64,000 nt of DNA from positions 2,232,001-2,296,000 of the forward strand of contig CM064422.1 of assembly GCA_032690845.1 (NCBI GenBank), read 5' to 3'. Made by a program: the position numbers and the translations under genes. The DNA is from Eleusine coracana subsp. coracana. Lineage: Eukaryota; Streptophyta; Magnoliopsida; Poales; Poaceae. Every line of letters begins with the position of its first letter. Position 1 is the first letter of the stretch. The notes below the pieces were generated by a model. That model saw nothing but the letters and a program-made list of their open reading frames with translations, was not told the DNA's origin and made no database searches. Shown piece after piece: positions 22,540 through 34,245 of this stretch.

Positions 22540-23090
22540 TGCTCCAACATGGTTGGCGATGTGTCTCGTTTTTTATTTGGTTCGGAGTATTTAATTGAAT
22601 TTGATTAAGTATGAATGGCAGCACCATAACTTTCATAAGGTGTTTGATGTGTTTATTGTTTGGAAGTTTCATTCTCGTAGAAACCATTACAAAATTACTC
22701 AATCCTAGCTCCTATGAAAGTATTCCTTATTGTTAATGATTATCCTCAGTTAACGTATCAACTGAATTCTTTACTGGTACCATGTTATGAGTTTATTAAA
22801 TGAACGCTTGCGTATGTATACCACCTTGTGCTTAAATCAAATACGGTTAATGACGTTGTATACCACTCGAGGGGCTGAGAGACTGTGTAAATACGGATCG
22901 AATTACTTTGTGATTTGCATATACGTACATTCATCAACAATCTCACTTCCCAGGTGTATGTATACACAGAGGATAAAAAGTGGATGAATGAGACCAATTT
23001 TGAACCACCAGAACAAAGCATGTACAAACAGATAAAAACAAAATAACTCTGTTTACAACTCAACGCTGGTGTTTCGTCCACGAGCCATCA
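22540..23090 (+). repeat. Diverged copy of the MIRO 3' flank
   Basis: Collinear with 15790-16160 but about 180 bp longer through insertions. No MIRO coding exon is present upstream of it. The right part overlaps the presumed 3' UTR end of the small-ORF gene on the - strand, so this segment joins the tail of a lost MIRO copy to the tail of a retained neighbour. Confidence 0.75.
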
Positions 23091-23472
23091 CAGGTTGGCT
23101 GGGAATGCAAAAGGAACGCTGCATATTGCACAAGATACATGAAAATTGGGGAATCGATCGAGAGTCTGACCACAAAATAGGTTGGCCACTTGTTCGTCAA
23201 GCTAAGCTGTTGCACATGTCCCGCGGCGGTGGAATCAACCTGCAAAAATGGTGAGCTGATCCTATCAATACTAATAGCTAGTTGCGACTAATATTCGAGG
23301 AACAAAAAAAAAAGGGCAAATCGAATTGCAGAAACGCAGTGAAAGCACCGTAGTACCAACTCAGGTTCTATGCAGGGAGATCGAAATGCCAGAAACATTA
23401 TTCCCGAAGCGCCCAGGAGGGATCGAAGGAAGATCATCACCTACCTAGTGGAGACGACGAAGCCACGGTAGA

Positions 23473-23619
23473 TCAAACGATATGTAGGTGGCCGATCTCG
23501 CCGGTGCGGGCGGCGCGGGCGACGGCGGTGGCGGCGGACAGGCACGTCGAGACCCACGCCGCGAGCACCGCCCACACCTTGTCGACGACGGACACGGCCA
23601 GCGGCCATGGCAGTGACAT
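23473..23619 (-). CDS. Small ORF, 48 aa, hydrophobic
   Basis: ATG at 23619, TGA at 23475-23473. The peptide starts MSLPWPLAVSVVDKVWAVL and ends GEIGHLHIV, with a hydrophobic middle (about residues 6-36) that could span a membrane once. GC-rich, with strong third-position C/G bias like many grass genes. Downstream of the stop is a good donor (CACTAG|GTAGGTG near 23449) and a matching acceptor (TTGCAG|GTTGATT near 23243), so a spliced 3' UTR ending near 23060 is likely. I do not recognise the family. It is supported by codon bias, splice signals and conservation of its presumed 3' UTR in the duplicated copy near 16140; no homologue search was possible. Confidence 0.45.
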   Translation of the reverse strand: MSLPWPLAVSVVDKVWAVLAAWVSTCLSAATAVARAARTGEIGHLHIV

Positions 23620-24478
23620 CTTTGACTACTGTACGTGCCAGCCCAGCTGGTCTCAGGTGCTCGATCGGCTTGCCAGCTAGTAGTAGCTCTTGTTTCCGTG
23701 GCCTAGGAAGCTATGGAGCAAGCACGTTCCGTGCCTGGACCAACAAGATAATGGTAGACCGGGTAAGGGGGAGCTCGGCAATCACGAGAGACCCGCGAAC
23801 TCGGGGATGGTTTGGGGGAAAAAAAGATTGGATCTTGGGGACACGTCGTCACGGCATTTGCTGTTGGTTTGGTCATCTTGGATAGGACGGAATTAAATGA
23901 AGAAAACGAAAAGCACCGCTTTGTGCCATAATTTGCCATTTTTTTATTTAATCACCCTCTCGAGGAGGAAGTCGTGTTCTTGCCAGGACGATGCGTATCA
24001 AGGCTTGAAGCAACTGCCGATTACGTAGCGCAAAGCACAGCCTTACACACAAGAAGCAAAGATTGCTGGGATTAAAACGGGATTAAATAGAGGTTGGAGA
24101 GTCTTATTACCTACTTCTTCCTTCTCCCTCCCCAGCCTCACGTCGTCATCTTCCGTCTTGGTGCCATTTTTTTCTGATTAATCGAAATGGAATTCAACAT
24201 GCTCCAGCTGTTCGACGCGATTTGACAAAAATAATTCAGGTCGATTTGTGACTTGGTGTAGCTAGCACTGTCAGGGGAGCCCACGCTTACGTTACGTGGA
24301 GCAAGCAACGTGATATGGGCTGGAAGCATGGAGCGCTGATGGAAAACGATGTGACCGATCGATCTATTATGCAGAGAGGGGTTAGCTTTGCCGTTGCTTT
24401 AATTTCCCAATTGGGTATGCAGTTAGAGGCAAATCAAAGGAACAATGGAGACGTATATGAGATACTATTAGAGAGAAT
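23620..24478. other. Intergenic DNA upstream of the small ORF
   Basis: Contains short open frames without domains. Presumed promoter of the small-ORF gene lies at 23620-23800. A 13-bp target duplication of the following LINE begins at 24479. Confidence 0.4.
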
Positions 24479-24491
24479 TTACTTCTTATTT

Positions 24492-26074
24492 GAAGAAGAT
24501 TAGCAACGTGGCAGTGTCAATATCTATCCTATGAAGGTAAAGCAATCTTGATAGAGTTGCCTAAGTGCAATACCTACCTATACAATGTACAATGGGCTTC
24601 TACCTCCTGCCAGAAAATTTACAGCATGAGATAGATATTATTCAGGCAGACTTCTTCTGGGCTTCTAGCATAGGATAGAAAAGAAGAGGAGATATCATAT
24701 GGTAAAATGGAAAGTCATGAGCACTCCAAAAGAATTTAGTGGATTGGGTTTTACTGAGACAAGAACATTGAACAAATGTTTACCGGCAAAATGGATTTAC
24801 AAGATAGAGATGGAGGTAGATGATATGCGCACCAACTTACTAAGAAGAAAATACTTAGGTGAAGCTGGATTCTTTATGAGTTCCCCGAATAATGGATCTC
24901 AAGTCTAGAGAGGCTTGCATGAAGTTAAACAAGACTTCATCAAAGGAGCAAAGTATATTGTGGGAAACGGAAGGAAAACAAGGTTTTGGTTAAATGTATG
25001 GATAACTGAATGTCCCCTCAAGATTGTTTCGACAACGTATTTAAGATTTGTGAACAACAAGAGAAAACCATTGCAAAAGTGTTTGATGGGGAGGTCTGGA
25101 ATCTGACTTTTAGAAGAAATTTTTGGACCAAGATAGATGATGGAATAGGATGAGCTACAAGTACTTTTGAGTGGGGTAGATTAACAGAGACTTCAGATAA
25201 AATTACATGGATGTTAGAACCAGCGGGAAGATACTCAACAAAATCTCTGTATAAATTATTGTTGAACCCTTGGGACACAAACAGAGGGATGATGGATATC
25301 TGGGGAGCAAAGGTACCCTTGAAAGTTAAGATTCTCATGTGGCTGCTAAACAAGAATAGAATCCAAGCTACAAAATAGCTTAAGAAGAAGAATTGGAAAG
25401 GGTTAGAAGACTATAAGATGTGTGGGGCCATAGAAACGCTAACACATGTCATTTTTGAATGTCCAACATTGAGATATCTATGATGTCACCTCAGAGATGC
25501 ATTGGGATGGTCAATAGTGGAAATCATCTCAAATGTTAATAGCGAGATCTTAGATAAAAGGAAGGGGGAACAAAAGAACGTTGTTGCAGTAGTTGTTATT
25601 GCAGCATGGTGGATAATATGGCTAGTTAGAAATGATTACGTTTTCTAAAATATAATTCTATCTCAACCTGATAACTAAATTGGTGATAATGTTGTAGACA
25701 TGGAGTATGATGAGCAAGGAAAGTACGAGGGAGAAGATCCAGGAGGCATCTGCTACGATTGAACAGTAGAGAAGGAGAAATGCAGAGGAGGGTGGAAAAG
25801 AGGCGAGATCGGAATGGGCAGGAGATGAATCTGGGACTAGAAGAGTTTGAAGATCATTTATTTAGGCTAAGTAGATTAGTAAGAGAAGCAGTAGCGAGGA
25901 CTTTGTTAACAACTATGATGATTGTGGTGTTGGAATGCTCTTAGCTATGTAGAGCAGTGAGAGCTTTGCTTTTTACTGTGATGGGTACATTTGTCCTGTA
26001 AAGCTGGTATTATCAGCAGACATCTGACTTGCTTTCAATAAAAAGCAGGGTGTGAGCCTTTCATCTAAAAAAAA
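24492..26074 (+). mobile_element. 5'-truncated LINE (L1-type) retrotransposon
   Basis: Carries the 3' part of ORF2. The C-terminal end of the reverse transcriptase is visible (VKWKVMSTPKEFSGLGF, then KYIVGNGRKTRFWLNVWI), followed by the zf-RVT region (WGAKVPLKVKILMWLLNKNR, then ETLTHVIFECPTLRYL). The frame is broken by several stops and shifts (for example TAG near 24907 and TGA near 25150). It ends in a short 3' UTR and an 8-base A tail. The same 13-bp sequence TTACTTCTTATTT flanks it at 24479-24491 and 26075-26087. Dead on arrival by truncation and since decayed. Confidence 0.92.
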
Positions 26075-26430
26075 TTACTTCTTATTTACCATCGAAAGAT
26101 TTTTCTTGCGTAAGAAGTGGGCATCAATTCCCTAGTTATCCTTTTTTTAGCGATCATTATTTACCATCGGATTGGAAATTGATATTGCCGGTGTATAGGA
26201 AAACGGGGTGGGTTCCACTAACCTCCCATGGGCTGACTCCACCGGCCCACACCTAAGAAGATAGGGGACATGCTCAAGCCTTATAGACAGCCCAATGGGA
26301 GCGGGAGAAACAAAAGAGTTGGCTGATGCACGCCGGCACCGCTCCCAGCCACCAACCGCCCAAGTAAATGCGGGCACTAGAGTGCCTCTCGCAGGCATGC
26401 GCGACGTGATGGGGCACGTCTAGGCCCCTG

Positions 26431-26884
26431 TGTCACGCCCCTCAGACTTGCATGGAGAAGGCGTGAAGGGCAAAGTTGGAGGAAAGATATGTGTTGACAT
26501 CATCGTGGCCGCTGATCCGGGTGCTAGCTTAGACTGCATGTAGGAGTAAATAGGACCTTGGCCAGATTTGCTACCTTCCTCTCCGCTTCCCTGTCAGCCT
26601 TTCTGAGGCCCGGGTTGTGTAACCACCTCTCCCTTGTTTATAAAAGGGAGAGGCGCACACCAGGTAAAAGAGACAAAGAGACGACCAAGAAATATATTCA
26701 AACACAAGTAGGACGTAGGTTATTACACTTCCAAACGACCCAAACCTGGATAAACCGTCGTGTTCTACCTTTTTCCATGTCCAAATCCGTGTAAAGTTCG
26801 GATCCGAGTGCCCCGCAACCTCTCTTCAAGGGTGGGCACGCAGAGCCCCCCATTTGGAGGTGTTTGCACGCACTGATATTTGAC
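26431..26884 (+). mobile_element. Possible solo LTR (gypsy-type)
   Basis: Begins TGTCACGCCCC, a common start of grass Ty3/gypsy LTRs, and ends TTTGACA. A TATA box (TTTATAAAAGGGAG, about 26636-26650) lies near the middle, as expected of an LTR promoter. No matching target duplication was found and no internal domain adjoins, so this could also be another repeat. Confidence 0.35.
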
Positions 26885-28554
26885 ACGTCAGGTAGGGAAA
26901 TCACTATAATTTATGAAAGCACTCTAATACAGTTATAACGAGCAAATAGTATGCTAAAAAAAAAAGAGTTTCAAACTCGGTATGTAATGCGATGGTATTA
27001 TCTACCAAGTAATGATTACATTGGTATTTGATTGTTGTATTGCTGACCTTGTGGATGTGGATGATGGCCGTTCCTATGCTCAACGCCTTCTAGATATGTT
27101 GTAAAAAAATTCCTTTAGTTGATGGTATGATATACCTCAACGAGAAAATCTACCAATCTTTCTCTCTGATAGACAGAAGTCTGGATGAAATGGAGCTTTA
27201 TTTTTAATCAGTCAGAATTACAAAAAGATCCTTGTTTCTTTTTTTTATAAAAAATATCCTTGTTTTAAAAAGTAGAGAGCGTACTTCTATGGATCAATAA
27301 TACCCTCACAAAGTAGGAATTAATGGTAGTCACTACTAGGTGGTTTTTTCTTTTTGTACATAATAGCGCCCCGTGAAATTTCATTACTTATGTAATGTTT
27401 CGGTAGCATAAAGTATATGCACAAAATAAAGTAGAAGAATGAATGTAAGAGCTCCATTCTATCCTTAAGTGTAGTTACTCTTACGTTTAAAAAATCACCA
27501 TAGGTATGTGTTCATACTCAGTTATTATTTTGAGTATATATAAATACTTAGAACAATATATTTGAGAATGATAACCATAAATAAATCTGAAGGTACTTCT
27601 AGTTATAAGCATATAATATGAATATATCCATGCACTGACAGGGAAAAGTCATAGATAAGTACGTTTGAACATATTTCTATGCTCTCATTGTTTGCGTAGA
27701 GGCAAGTGTCGCCTTGCTTCTGTTTGTCGAGAACACTTAGACTTGGATGTGTTCAACCTGCACCGGCAATAATACATTGCAAAAGGATGTAACCTCTTTT
27801 TTATTAGAAAAAAAATCTCATCCTTTTCCTAGGAAAAAAACTTGCCACGTGGCACGTGCCCTCTCCCATCCACTACTGACTCAAGAAAACTTGCCACACG
27901 TTCATGTTCGCAGGGAGACAAGGGGCCGTGCTATTCACTTTAACTTGTACTACAGTACTACCCACCCAGCAGGTCCCAGGCATCAAGAAAGGACGAGCTC
28001 ACCCAACGTGGTCGACACTAGCAACAGGTTGAAGGAAGGGGATCAGGGTCCTCTGTAGTGAAGAACAAAATTCAGGATACTATAGTAATTTGTGAGAAGT
28101 GTTACTGTCCCTGCTGTATTACTGTGACCAATATTGTAGAAATGGGGAATCAGTATAACATCTCTACAATACAGGTACTATTTTGGCGTACTATAGCACG
28201 AAATCTGGTGCATTCATTCTTGATCCACTAGTCCCAAATGGGACTAATTCAGATTACTATTTCATCTCTGCATTGAGAGCTATAATTCAGAGGACCTCAA
28301 TTGGAAGGACAAGGAGGAGGAGCAGTTCTTTGTCCCCTCAAGTGGCCTCCACCTGCCATCGACCCACCACCAGCTCGAGGATGAGTAGTTGTTCTCTTGT
28401 TCAAGAACGTGGCGACCCTTGGCACCGTGGTGTGTTCCTGCCTTCCAACTCCTCGTACTCACTATCAGGGCTCCGACACACAATGTTCGGCTACTTCCTC
28501 CTGGTGATGGTGGTGTGCTTGATTTGCTTGCTTCGTGTAAGTTTTATGATCATT
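26885..28554. other. Intergenic AT-rich DNA
   Basis: No gene, RNA or complete transposon recognised. 27747-28570 has short frames on both strands with no domains; 28280-28483 on the - strand is the longest and is probably chance. Confidence 0.4.
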
Positions 28555-30229
28555 GATGATGGAATCCCCAAGGTATGAATGTTTTGGTGATAGATGATAA
28601 TTATGAAATTGTGGATTAATATCTACATGAGTATTGTCTATGCAGGAACCTTCATTAAACTCTACTATAAATCTATGTATGATGGTTGCCTTGTTGATTG
28701 ATGACGATGACCACAAGCATGAATACTTGATGAGCTTGATGGAGTCCAAGGGTTGATAGAGATGGATCAAAGTGGAGAACAAGCTATAGAGCAAGTGTTT
28801 GGTACACTTGTCTAGTTGTTAGGCTTTGAGTTCATAGGAAAAACCAGATTATTAAGGGGGTCTAGGTCATTCTCTTAGGCCATGTCTAGTCGGTGATGTA
28901 CAAGGTTGCTCGGTGAAATCACAGGCACTAGGTGACAGTGGAGAAGCCAAGGAGCTATTCGGAGAAGCCGGGAAACCAAGTCAAGCAAGTACAACAAATT
29001 TTAGCTTCTGGACGTAGTGACTGAATAGAGGGGTCAGAGGTGACCGTACTGTACGGTTACTATGTAGAGTTTTTCAGGACTTAGCGCGAGTAGCAAGGAC
29101 TCTGTCTGCAGGAGACTTCATACAGACCGGACGGTCCGATCTGCTGATCGGACGGTCCGGTCAGTAGGAGTGCAGGGACGACAGAGAGGATGCAGTTTAC
29201 GGACCTTCCTAGAATGGAGAGAGAAAGTGGACCGGACGGTCCGGTCCAGTGACCGGACAATTCGATCAGTATAGGGGATTACCTGGACAGGGGGCCAATA
29301 GCTGAGAGAGCCGTTACCAAAGTGACCGAACAGTCCGGTCAGGCAGTGATCGGAGAGTCTAGTCAGTATGTCCAGAAAGTCAATTTCGTGGAGCAATGAC
29401 TAGTTTGAGGTTGAGAGCCTATATAACTTCGTTACTGGGGTCTTGGAGACCTCTCTTGGCCAGAGGAATACCTGAGGATAATTGGTAAGGTACAAGAGGA
29501 AAAGAGGAGAGCACTAGAAGAGGATATTGGATATTTTGAGAGTGGTAGTGAGAGAGTAACATGGAGTGATCTTGCACATCTAAGACTAGGGTGTACTTAA
29601 GGGTGTGATCTAGATTGTTACTCTTGGTCTATGGTGAGATCTAGACCGGTTAGGTCTCGGTGATCGAGCCTATCGTAATTGGTTGTGAAGGCCGTCACAA
29701 GTTTGTACACGGTTTGAGCCTGTCATTGGAAGGGGCATCAATAGTGAGCGCCCGTGCCGGCTCGGGGAATTCGGCAAGTTCTCGAGGGAGGCGAGCTTGT
29801 GCTTTGTGCAGCGGTGACACACACTGTGTCTTCACTCGAGGAGTGACTGTGGGCTTGTGGGCGAGAACTCCACTTGGTGGAGGGAGGGACCGGGACTCCG
29901 GCGGAAGTGGTCCAACGAGGAGTAGGGGAAGGTGCCATCCTTCCGAGACCTCAGGAAAAAATCATGAGCATTTCTTGACCCTTTCTTTACTATTCCGTAA
30001 TTATGTGCTCTAGTGATAGGGTGACTTGTGGCTTATATAGGCTAGTGTGTTTAGCTTCCGTGCTTTGCTTTGCATCATCAACACTAGCATGTGTAGAGTC
30101 TTGGTGTACAAGAATTATTTAGGTTGCAATGACTCGTTAGATTTTAGAAGCGTGAAACTGAAGTATTTGGATTCGTGGTCGACTACCGATTCAACCCCCC
30201 TCCCTCTCGGTAGGCCTTCGGTCCTTACA
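28555..30229 (+). mobile_element. Probable solo Sirevirus-type LTR
   Basis: A 1.6-1.7 kb block with the architecture of the Sirevirus LTRs at 34-46 kb. Near 29120-29360 it holds palindromic units of the GACCGGACGGTCCGGTC type and degenerate relatives. A TATA box (CCTATATAAC) lies at about 29418. It ends with a C-rich stretch, GGCCTTCGGTCCTTACA, closely resembling the other LTR's end (GGGTCCTTCGATCCTACA). The left end is approximate, and no target duplication or internal domain was found, so it is a solo or fragmented LTR of a different subfamily. Confidence 0.6.
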
Positions 30230-30942
30230 CTTTGCCCTGTCCGTGCTCATACTAGCTCATCAAGATGTTTGACTTCCTTGTCTCTATTCTAGCTGCCTAC
30301 ATAATTCAAGCAGTAGGTGGCCGACGAGGACAAGTCCACGCCACAGGCATCAACAACTTGTGGGTTGCTGCTCTTGTTCAAGAAGACCCTTGATGTGTCG
30401 CACCTCCAGCTCTTCGCATTCCTACCTATCTTCTAGCTCCAAGATCCTGGCCAAGGACAACTCTTGCTGCCTGGTAAACTGGAGCACTACCTGCTACTTC
30501 ATCGTGATGCCAAGGTGTTGGAGCACTACCTATCATTGTTCAATTGGCCGGCTGCTCGAGACTGTCCTCACCGGAGGTGGGAGGTGCGTGGTGCAAGATA
30601 TATCGTTTCACTACTCAGGAATGTTTAGTTCGTATCTTATCTAACTGTTATACTAACATATGCAGATACTTCACACTTTACACAAATAATCTCAGTCTTA
30701 TGCAAACAAATTTAGCCACTTTTGCGACAGACAAGTTTATAGTTGATCATTCAAAACAATTGATAATAGGTTTAACATCTCAATTATACAACCTTTATAC
30801 CTTCAGTTCAGATATTTAACATCATAGACTTAAAAGTACTACTCTAGAAGAAAACAGGAAGTAGAATGTTCAGGTAGACATTTTTAGTCCTCTACCGTAG
30901 CTTCTTCCTCCCCCACTCCCCCCCCCCCCCCCCCCCCCCCCG

Positions 30943-31367
30943 CTGTGCAAATCTGGGGTCCTTGAAGTTGGCCACTTCTGCTTCCTGCAACTTGATCTGG
31001 CGGTCGGCCTTGTTGATGATTTTTTTATGTCTGTTCTTGGCCAGCATGATTGTCTTTCGAGCCATCAAGTCCTTGAATTTTATCTTTGGTATCCGAATAA
31101 CCAATCAAATTTGTCAGGCAATGACTCCTCCAAATCAAGTCTATCCTCCTGTCTCATCTCTTGAATGTATTCTGATAACTGCCCCCACTTGTTTATCACA
31201 TTCCACAGACTTTCTTGAACTTCAATGGTATTGTATAGGTACTCATAACTCAAACATTTTAGAACCTCTTGGAACGCAGACTTGAACCTTAAATCTTCAG
31301 CGAAAATGATTATGACGTGGACTATGATGCAGTGGAGGTCATACTTCACGCTATTGGGCATACTCAC
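30943..31367 (-). pseudogene. Degraded coding relic, family unknown
   Basis: On the - strand two adjoining frames read like one protein broken by a shift near 31085: the first contains FQEVLKCLSYEYLYN and WGQLSEYIQEMRQE, the second KFKDLMARKTIMLAKNRHK and KADRQIKLQEAEVANFKD. The second part is basic and helical. It ends at the poly-C run. I cannot name the family. Another frame at 32044-32304 on the same strand may belong to the same lost gene or transposon. Confidence 0.3.
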
Positions 31368-32704
31368 CCATCTCTAGTTGCTGGCGTCTGCTGCCATGAG
31401 GTTCACAATATATTAATGAGACGAAAGGGGGGAAACAAAAGAAAGGAGAGGGCACATGCCCCCCTAACTCCGGTATCTATTGTCATTTCACCACCAATTT
31501 TTGTGATGGATCTGCCAAATCATACCATGGGAGAAAAAACTCAATAATTTTAGTTGCAAACACATAAAAATGAATCAGTGTTATGTACCTAGTTTGCATG
31601 TGCCAATTTTATACTCATTCTTATTGGGTTGAGGAAAGCTGCGCTTTGTAGCATCTCTTTATAGATGAACCATTCTCCCTAGGCATACTCTCCTTCCAAT
31701 GCATTGATAGCTATTGCACGGCAAAAACCAACATAGTATAGATCCGTATCTTGAAAGAGAAGGTCAAGCTTGTACCAGTGACATGGGATTCCTTCCTAGA
31801 ATCAATTATTCACAAAATATTGTGGCTGACCCCTATCTCCGGATTAGCCAATGGTAGGACGGGAATTTGGAGTTTGCCTAGTAGAATGAGCGCCATGAGG
31901 CAAGCTCTACCAAGGCGCACTTTCACCTCGGCAGTGTAATGCCGACAAGCATGTGCCAGGTCAAATATATACACTGGGACATGCTGCACCACCACACAAC
32001 TGTGAAAAGATACTTTATCGATTCAAAGTCAAAGTTTAGGGGATCAGATCGGTTCATTCATATACAAAAAAAAGCGGAGGATTTGGCTAGTTACCTCCAA
32101 GTCCAATTGATGAGGACAACACATATTTCTAACACCTTCTGCTATGAATAGTCTTGTGATTCGTTCTAGAAAATCATCTCCCAATTCGTCCATATCCCCC
32201 TCCAACAAGAATACTCTACAATGCAACATATACATTATAATCTCAATTCTTGCAAAACTAAAAACAAAGTCCTTCATGTCAATAAAAAAAATCTCTTGGT
32301 TCATGATTATAGGTGTGGATTGTGTGACAATTCACAACATTCAAATACAAGTAATCTATGAAATTCTCTCAAAGTTAAAAGTCGCAATTTTCTTAATAAA
32401 GACAATTTTAAACCACACTTGCGAGAGCGTATGGGCAAACTACAACATGCACAAATATAAGAGAGGGCAGATAATAAAGGAACGTGGAATTGGACACGTA
32501 CCGTGAAACTGCTAATAGGGACGAACTGATCTGCTACTGCTTCAGGAACGGATCTACAACACGGACGCAAGCTGTTGTTGTGGATCCATCCACATCACGC
32601 AAGATTTGTATGAACACACATTGCTGGTTGATTCACGAGACAAATGTAGCAGGCATAATCAAATCAATGAAGATGTAGATGTAGCCTCACACAGCACGCA
32701 CGTG

Positions 32705-32739
32705 CACACATACACACACACACAGAGAGAGAGAGAGAG
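32705..32739. repeat. CA/GA compound microsatellite
   Basis: A short (CA)n tract passes directly into a (GA)n tract. Simple sequence only. Confidence 0.85.
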
Positions 32740-33547
32740 GCGAGGGACATATGCCCTCTGCTTTCTTTTGTTTTTTTTCCTTCATCTCACTGATACACAT
32801 GGATGATCTCATCCAATGAAAAAGTATTTTGACCAGACTAAATTTGTAATGAGACGCTTTGGATGTTAGAAAGAGGATGTCTAGGATCACCAAATTCTAC
32901 TGCAGTTGATCAATGACTAGTGATCAACTAGCTCCCTCTACGTGATTATGAAAAACAAGGACCTTGTTACACAAACTAGGAAGTCCATACCAAGGACTAC
33001 GAGCTGACTTGCCATACTACATCCTCATGAAAGCAAGGCATCGGCCAAAGCTGAAATGTCCCAACTCTCTATCTCTCCCTTCTTCATCCCCCCTCCTATG
33101 TCGACAGGGTGCATCATATTGGGTACTAATGTGGTTTCCACGCGGGATTGTTGTTTGGCAGGCACCTACTTCGACCTCGGCCACCACGTCTGCCACGTCG
33201 AATCGTGCAGATCTTCCAGTGCCACTATATCTTCCATTGTTACCATGCAAAACCACATTATCATACTATGTCATTTCTTGCACTCAACACACCCGAGTCT
33301 TCAACATGTTCGAATTGGATGGACTGATGCGTGGAAACCAAGGAATGTATGAGATTGATGAATGAGGTGAATGTCAAGGCTTATGTCACACAAAAGGAGC
33401 AAGCAGGACAGTTTCACCATTAACACAAAATTTCCGTCACGACTGTGGATTGAGCTCATGGTAGTGGTAGATAAGGAACAATAAAAATGAGATTCGTCTC
33501 AAGATACTAGGAGGTAAATGGAGATTCTTTATACTCTAAGAAGAAAC

Positions 33548-33720
33548 TTAGAGGGAGTGTTGTGTCAGCAAGTCATTCTAAATTTGAAGATTTTCTGTGC
33601 TACACAATATTGGAATTTGAATGGTGAAATTAATTTGGGGCAAATGTACAGAGCCGCTTGTGGCAACATGATCTGCCATTCTGCTGGATATAGAAGAAAA
33701 ACTTGACGAGCATGTTTCTT
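33548..33720 (+). repeat. Diverged copy of DNA downstream of MIRO
   Basis: Matches 16365-16520 in order: AGAGGGAGT, AAGTCATTCTAAATTTGAA versus AAGTCGTTCTGAATTTGAA, ATTGGAAT, GGGGCAAATGTA, TGTGGCAACATGATCTGC and ATTCTGCTGGATA. Together with 22540-23090 it suggests that a longer MIRO downstream segment was duplicated and then spread out by insertions. Confidence 0.7.
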
Positions 33721-34245
33721 TTTCATGGAAAATACAATGATGATCAGTGGCTATAATTGATCAGAAGTGGAAGATTCGCAGTTAGGCAGTTGGTACACCC
33801 AAGCTGCAGAGCGCGCGGATTTTGTAAAGTTGGAGGCTTGGCTGCACACGGCCTACTAGGATGTGGGCATAAGGCGCGGATTTCGTAAAGGTGGTGGTGA
33901 AGAAATAGCAGTCCAGTATAAAGCCCATCCATGTGTCGGGCGTCATGATATTTCCCCGATGGACTGATGCCATTTCGTGTCGTCTAATCCGGCTTGCCGG
34001 GTGAGTGATTCCACCAGAGGTGGCCTTGCCGGATGCCACCGTGGCTGAGGCAGGCTTGCAGCTGGTGGTGGAATCCGTGCGTCGTCACTGGTGTTTGAGC
34101 AGGGCATAGAGCAACCGGTGAGGCAAAGCGTGGGTGGGATCGTTCGATCGATGGGGGATGGTCGATGGATTGCTTTACTACTGTGCCGGAAGATTGAGCT
34201 GATGTGCTATCGCATCGGAAATTCGGATCAGGCCGCAGGAGCCAC

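Larger units (their letters stand above)
30230..34240. other. Repeat-rich interval with degraded relics
   Basis: Contains a 24-base C run (30918-30941), coding-like relics on the - strand (see separate entry), a CA/GA microsatellite (32705-32739) and the third MIRO-flank duplicate (33548-33720). 33740-34240 is GC-richer, with a - strand frame (33782-34039) that shows no domain. No intact host gene recognised. Confidence 0.4.

Noticed and set aside
28183..28578. 131-residue + strand frame
   Set aside because: No domain, adjoins an LTR, and the peptide changes character along its length; probably chance.
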